Of a stretch of DNA of 17,718 nucleotides, positions 16,129-17,718 are shown one piece after another. The notes below the pieces were generated by a model, which was given only the letters and a program-made list of their open reading frames with translations, was not told the DNA's origin and ran no database searches. Location: positions 1-17,718 of the forward strand of contig CAMLDJ010000094.1 in NCBI GenBank assembly GCA_946478755.1. The letters are read 5' to 3'. This DNA comes from an uncultured Pedobacter sp. (GTDB taxonomy: Bacteria > Bacteroidota > Bacteroidia > Sphingobacteriales > Sphingobacteriaceae). The position numbers were made by a program, and so were the translations under genes. Position 1 is the first letter of the stretch. Each line of letters starts with the position of its first letter.

Positions 16129-16703
16129 TTAATTTGCTTTATTAGTTTTTATTATATTCATATATTGTTCCTCTATTTTCTTTGAAAGTGTCATGTCGCC
16201 CGATGCTAAAATATTATTATCCTTATCGGTTAATACCGTATGTCCATTCCGGTTTGGGCTCAAAAATTTATTACGAACAAAGAACTGACCCTTAACATCA
16301 AAATAAAAGGGGTACGGAAATTTGTCAATATTTTTCTGCTCACATAAGTATTTCAATAATTCATAATTATCCTCACTCTGTACTATTAAAATTACTGGTA
16401 TTTTGTAATTCTTTATTTCCGATGCAACAAGTTTCAAATTATTGATCCTTTCTAGACAAGTGGAGCATGAAGCATCAATAAAGCTATATATTTTCAATCT
16501 ACTATTAGCTATTTCGCTGCTATCTAAATTAGTTAAGGCAAACGGTTTATAAGTGATTAATGAATCGGGCTGGATAAATTTTTCAATCTTTTTGTTGCTT
16601 AACGCAGTATCTGAACTTTGTTTATTTCCAATATTGCAATTGGATAACGAACAAATGGTAAAAAACAAATAAACTGCTCGTATAATCTTCTATCTATCTT
16701 CAT
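16129..16703 (-). CDS. Thioredoxin-like lipoprotein with CSTC motif, probable frameshift in the signal peptide
   Basis: The clear reading frame covers 16129-16668 (from a TTG, 179 residues). It holds a lipobox LSNC, then a thioredoxin-like fold with CSTC in FIDASCSTCLERI (C68, C71 in TTG numbering), VILIVQSEDNY and a conserved turn HTVLTDKDNNILASGD. A much better start is ATG 16703, four bases after the preceding stop. It encodes MKIDRR, and one base restored between about 16669 and 16690 would join it to IRAVYLFFTICSLSNC, a perfect lipoprotein signal. The 575-base span is one short of a multiple of three, as expected. The role is probably envelope thiol chemistry (reducing or oxidising a partner), or a redox-inert fold; neither is shown. 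The gene would still yield protein if TTG 16668 is used. Confidence 0.75.
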
Positions 16704-16707
16704 CAGA

Positions 16708-17718
16708 TTAAATTTTGGCTGTAACGATATATTTAGATTTTATGTCATAAGCATATAAAGACTTATCATCATCACTTACCGTAAATCCAGTCACGCATCG
16801 ATCAAGATTCACTCTTTTAATTGGCTTGCCGTACCAATCATAGACAAATATACTTCTTGCATAATCAATATTCTTTCCTGAAATATTATTTCCAGAATAT
16901 AAAATGTAAATAAATTTATCTGTTGACATAACTTGGGTAAAAGAGTACCTGCTTTTTTCGTTACGGGTAATTAAATCTTTACCATCAGGCGACTGGAAGA
17001 TTAAAAATTCGGGTTTGTAATTTTCAGGCCCTTTAACCGTTACGCTTTTATGGCTTTTTAAATCAAAAATCTCAATTTGATCGCTTAATCGGTGCGCCAA
17101 AACAATTTTATCATTCGTAGATTTTAGTTCCATAAATGCTTCATTATATCGTTTCCAGGCATAAAATGGAATATCTTTCGGTACATCATCGACTATACCA
17201 TAATCAGCTAAAATTTTCCCAGAATATAAATCAAGCTCTTGTAGTTTTTTTGGCGTTTCATAATTACCATTAGCTATTATCTTAGAATCATCCAAAAATT
17301 GAATATTATAATAATTTCGTGAAAACGCAAATTCTCTATAAGCTGCTGCAGTATCAGCAGTAAGTGATTTCGTTTTTAAAGTGGAAAAAATAATCTTACT
17401 TAGACTAATGTCATACATCCACAGCTCATTTTTGTAAAGGCCTACCGATAAAGATCCCAATGCCGCTCCTTTACCACTTCCATGGGGAATGTATTTTCTA
17501 CTGACAGAGCCCGAATTTAATCCGTACTGATAAAAGAAATACCCACCTTTACCTCGCCAGTCATAAACTATCAATGATGCGTCCCTTAGATACATCCTAC
17601 TTATCGCACCGTTTTCATATTTAATAAAATTATTAAAAACGACAGCTTCAGTCGTAGGAAAGTTCGAAAAAATAGTCGTGTCCTTGGGTTGCTCGTTTTT
17701 CGGATTACTGCAGCTAAC
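16708..17718 (-). CDS. BF3164-type beta-propeller lipoprotein (start beyond window edge)
   Basis: The frame is open to the right edge, 336 codons plus stop, and the start codon lies outside. At the edge the product reads VSCSNPKNEQPKD, so the lipidated Cys is the third visible residue and only the signal peptide is missing. The mature protein is nearly complete. It shows repeated beta-propeller-like units: RMYLRDASLIVYDWRGKGG, GLYKNELWMYDIS, KLQELDLYSGKILADYG, DQIEIFDLKSHKSV, SIFVYDWYGKPIKRVNL and TVSDDDKSLYAYDIKSKYIV. This layout matches the TolB-like six-bladed lipoproteins known as the BF3164 family, found in Bacteroidota and usually of unknown role. It is the first visible gene of the envelope operon, four bases before the start of the thioredoxin-like gene. 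Confidence 0.85.
   Translation of the reverse strand, partial: VSCSNPKNEQPKDTTIFSNFPTTEAVVFNNFIKYENGAISRMYLRDASLIVYDWRGKGGYFFYQYGLNSGSVSRKYIPHGSGKGAALGSLSVGLYKNELWMYDISLSKIIFSTLKTKSLTADTAAAYREFAFSRNYYNIQFLDDSKIIANGNYETPKKLQELDLYSGKILADYGIVDDVPKDIPFYAWKRYNEAFMELKSTNDKIVLAHRLSDQIEIFDLKSHKSVTVKGPENYKPEFLIFQSPDGKDLITRNEKSRYSFTQVMSTDKFIYILYSGNNISGKNIDYARSIFVYDWYGKPIKRVNLDRCVTGFTVSDDDKSLYAYDIKSKYIVTAKI

Noticed and set aside
1..17718. Mobile element, phage, CRISPR array or toxin-antitoxin pair
   Set aside because: No transposase, integrase, repeat-spacer array, terminal repeats or toxin-like small gene pairs were seen.

Overview
The window looks like chromosomal DNA from a member of Bacteroidota, most likely a Pedobacter-like Sphingobacteriaceae. 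The evidence is a SusC/SusD pair behind an ECF sigma/FecR pair, TonB-dependent barrels with carboxypeptidase-like N-terminal domains, GLPGLI and BF3164-type envelope proteins, lipoproteins starting C-K-K or C-S-N, low-GC spacers, and TAnnTTTG-type -7 promoter boxes. There are no rRNA or tRNA genes, insertion sequences, CRISPR arrays or phage genes.

Layout. (1) Positions 1-5839, all on the minus strand: ECF sigma factor, FecR-type anti-sigma factor with one membrane span, SusC-type TonB receptor with an STN signalling domain, then the N-terminal part of a SusD lipoprotein cut by the left edge. This is a substrate-responsive outer-membrane uptake locus. The SusC reading frame is broken by an apparent one-base loss near 2428-2440. 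(2) 6327-7148, plus strand: an AraC-family regulator divergent from the sigma gene across a 487-bp spacer. (3) 7207-9301, minus strand: thioredoxin, MsrB, cytoplasmic MsrA, then a lipoprotein MsrA, forming a methionine-sulfoxide repair cassette. (4) 9302-10336: a degraded-looking stretch with an intact promoter box, a small DGCG-type lipoprotein on the plus strand, and a possible 59-residue ORF. (5) 10337-12160, minus strand: a short-chain dehydrogenase downstream of a second AraC-family regulator, each with its own recognisable promoter box.

(6) 12307-17718, minus strand, running off the right edge: a tight envelope operon of BF3164-type beta-propeller lipoprotein, thioredoxin-like lipoprotein with a CSTC motif, GLPGLI-family exported protein, and a large outer-membrane barrel with carboxypeptidase-like and plug-like N-terminal parts. 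A frameshifted protein-like remnant lies directly after the barrel. The four genes have spacings of 4, 2 and 29 bases and all products appear exported, so they probably act together at the envelope. Their substrate is unknown. This is the best candidate for an undescribed system here. The thioredoxin-like gene also shows a likely one-base shift in its signal peptide.

Three separate single-base frame breaks (SusC, the thioredoxin-like lipoprotein, the post-barrel remnant) raise the question of sequencing error versus real decay. All functions are assigned by reading motifs; no database search was run.
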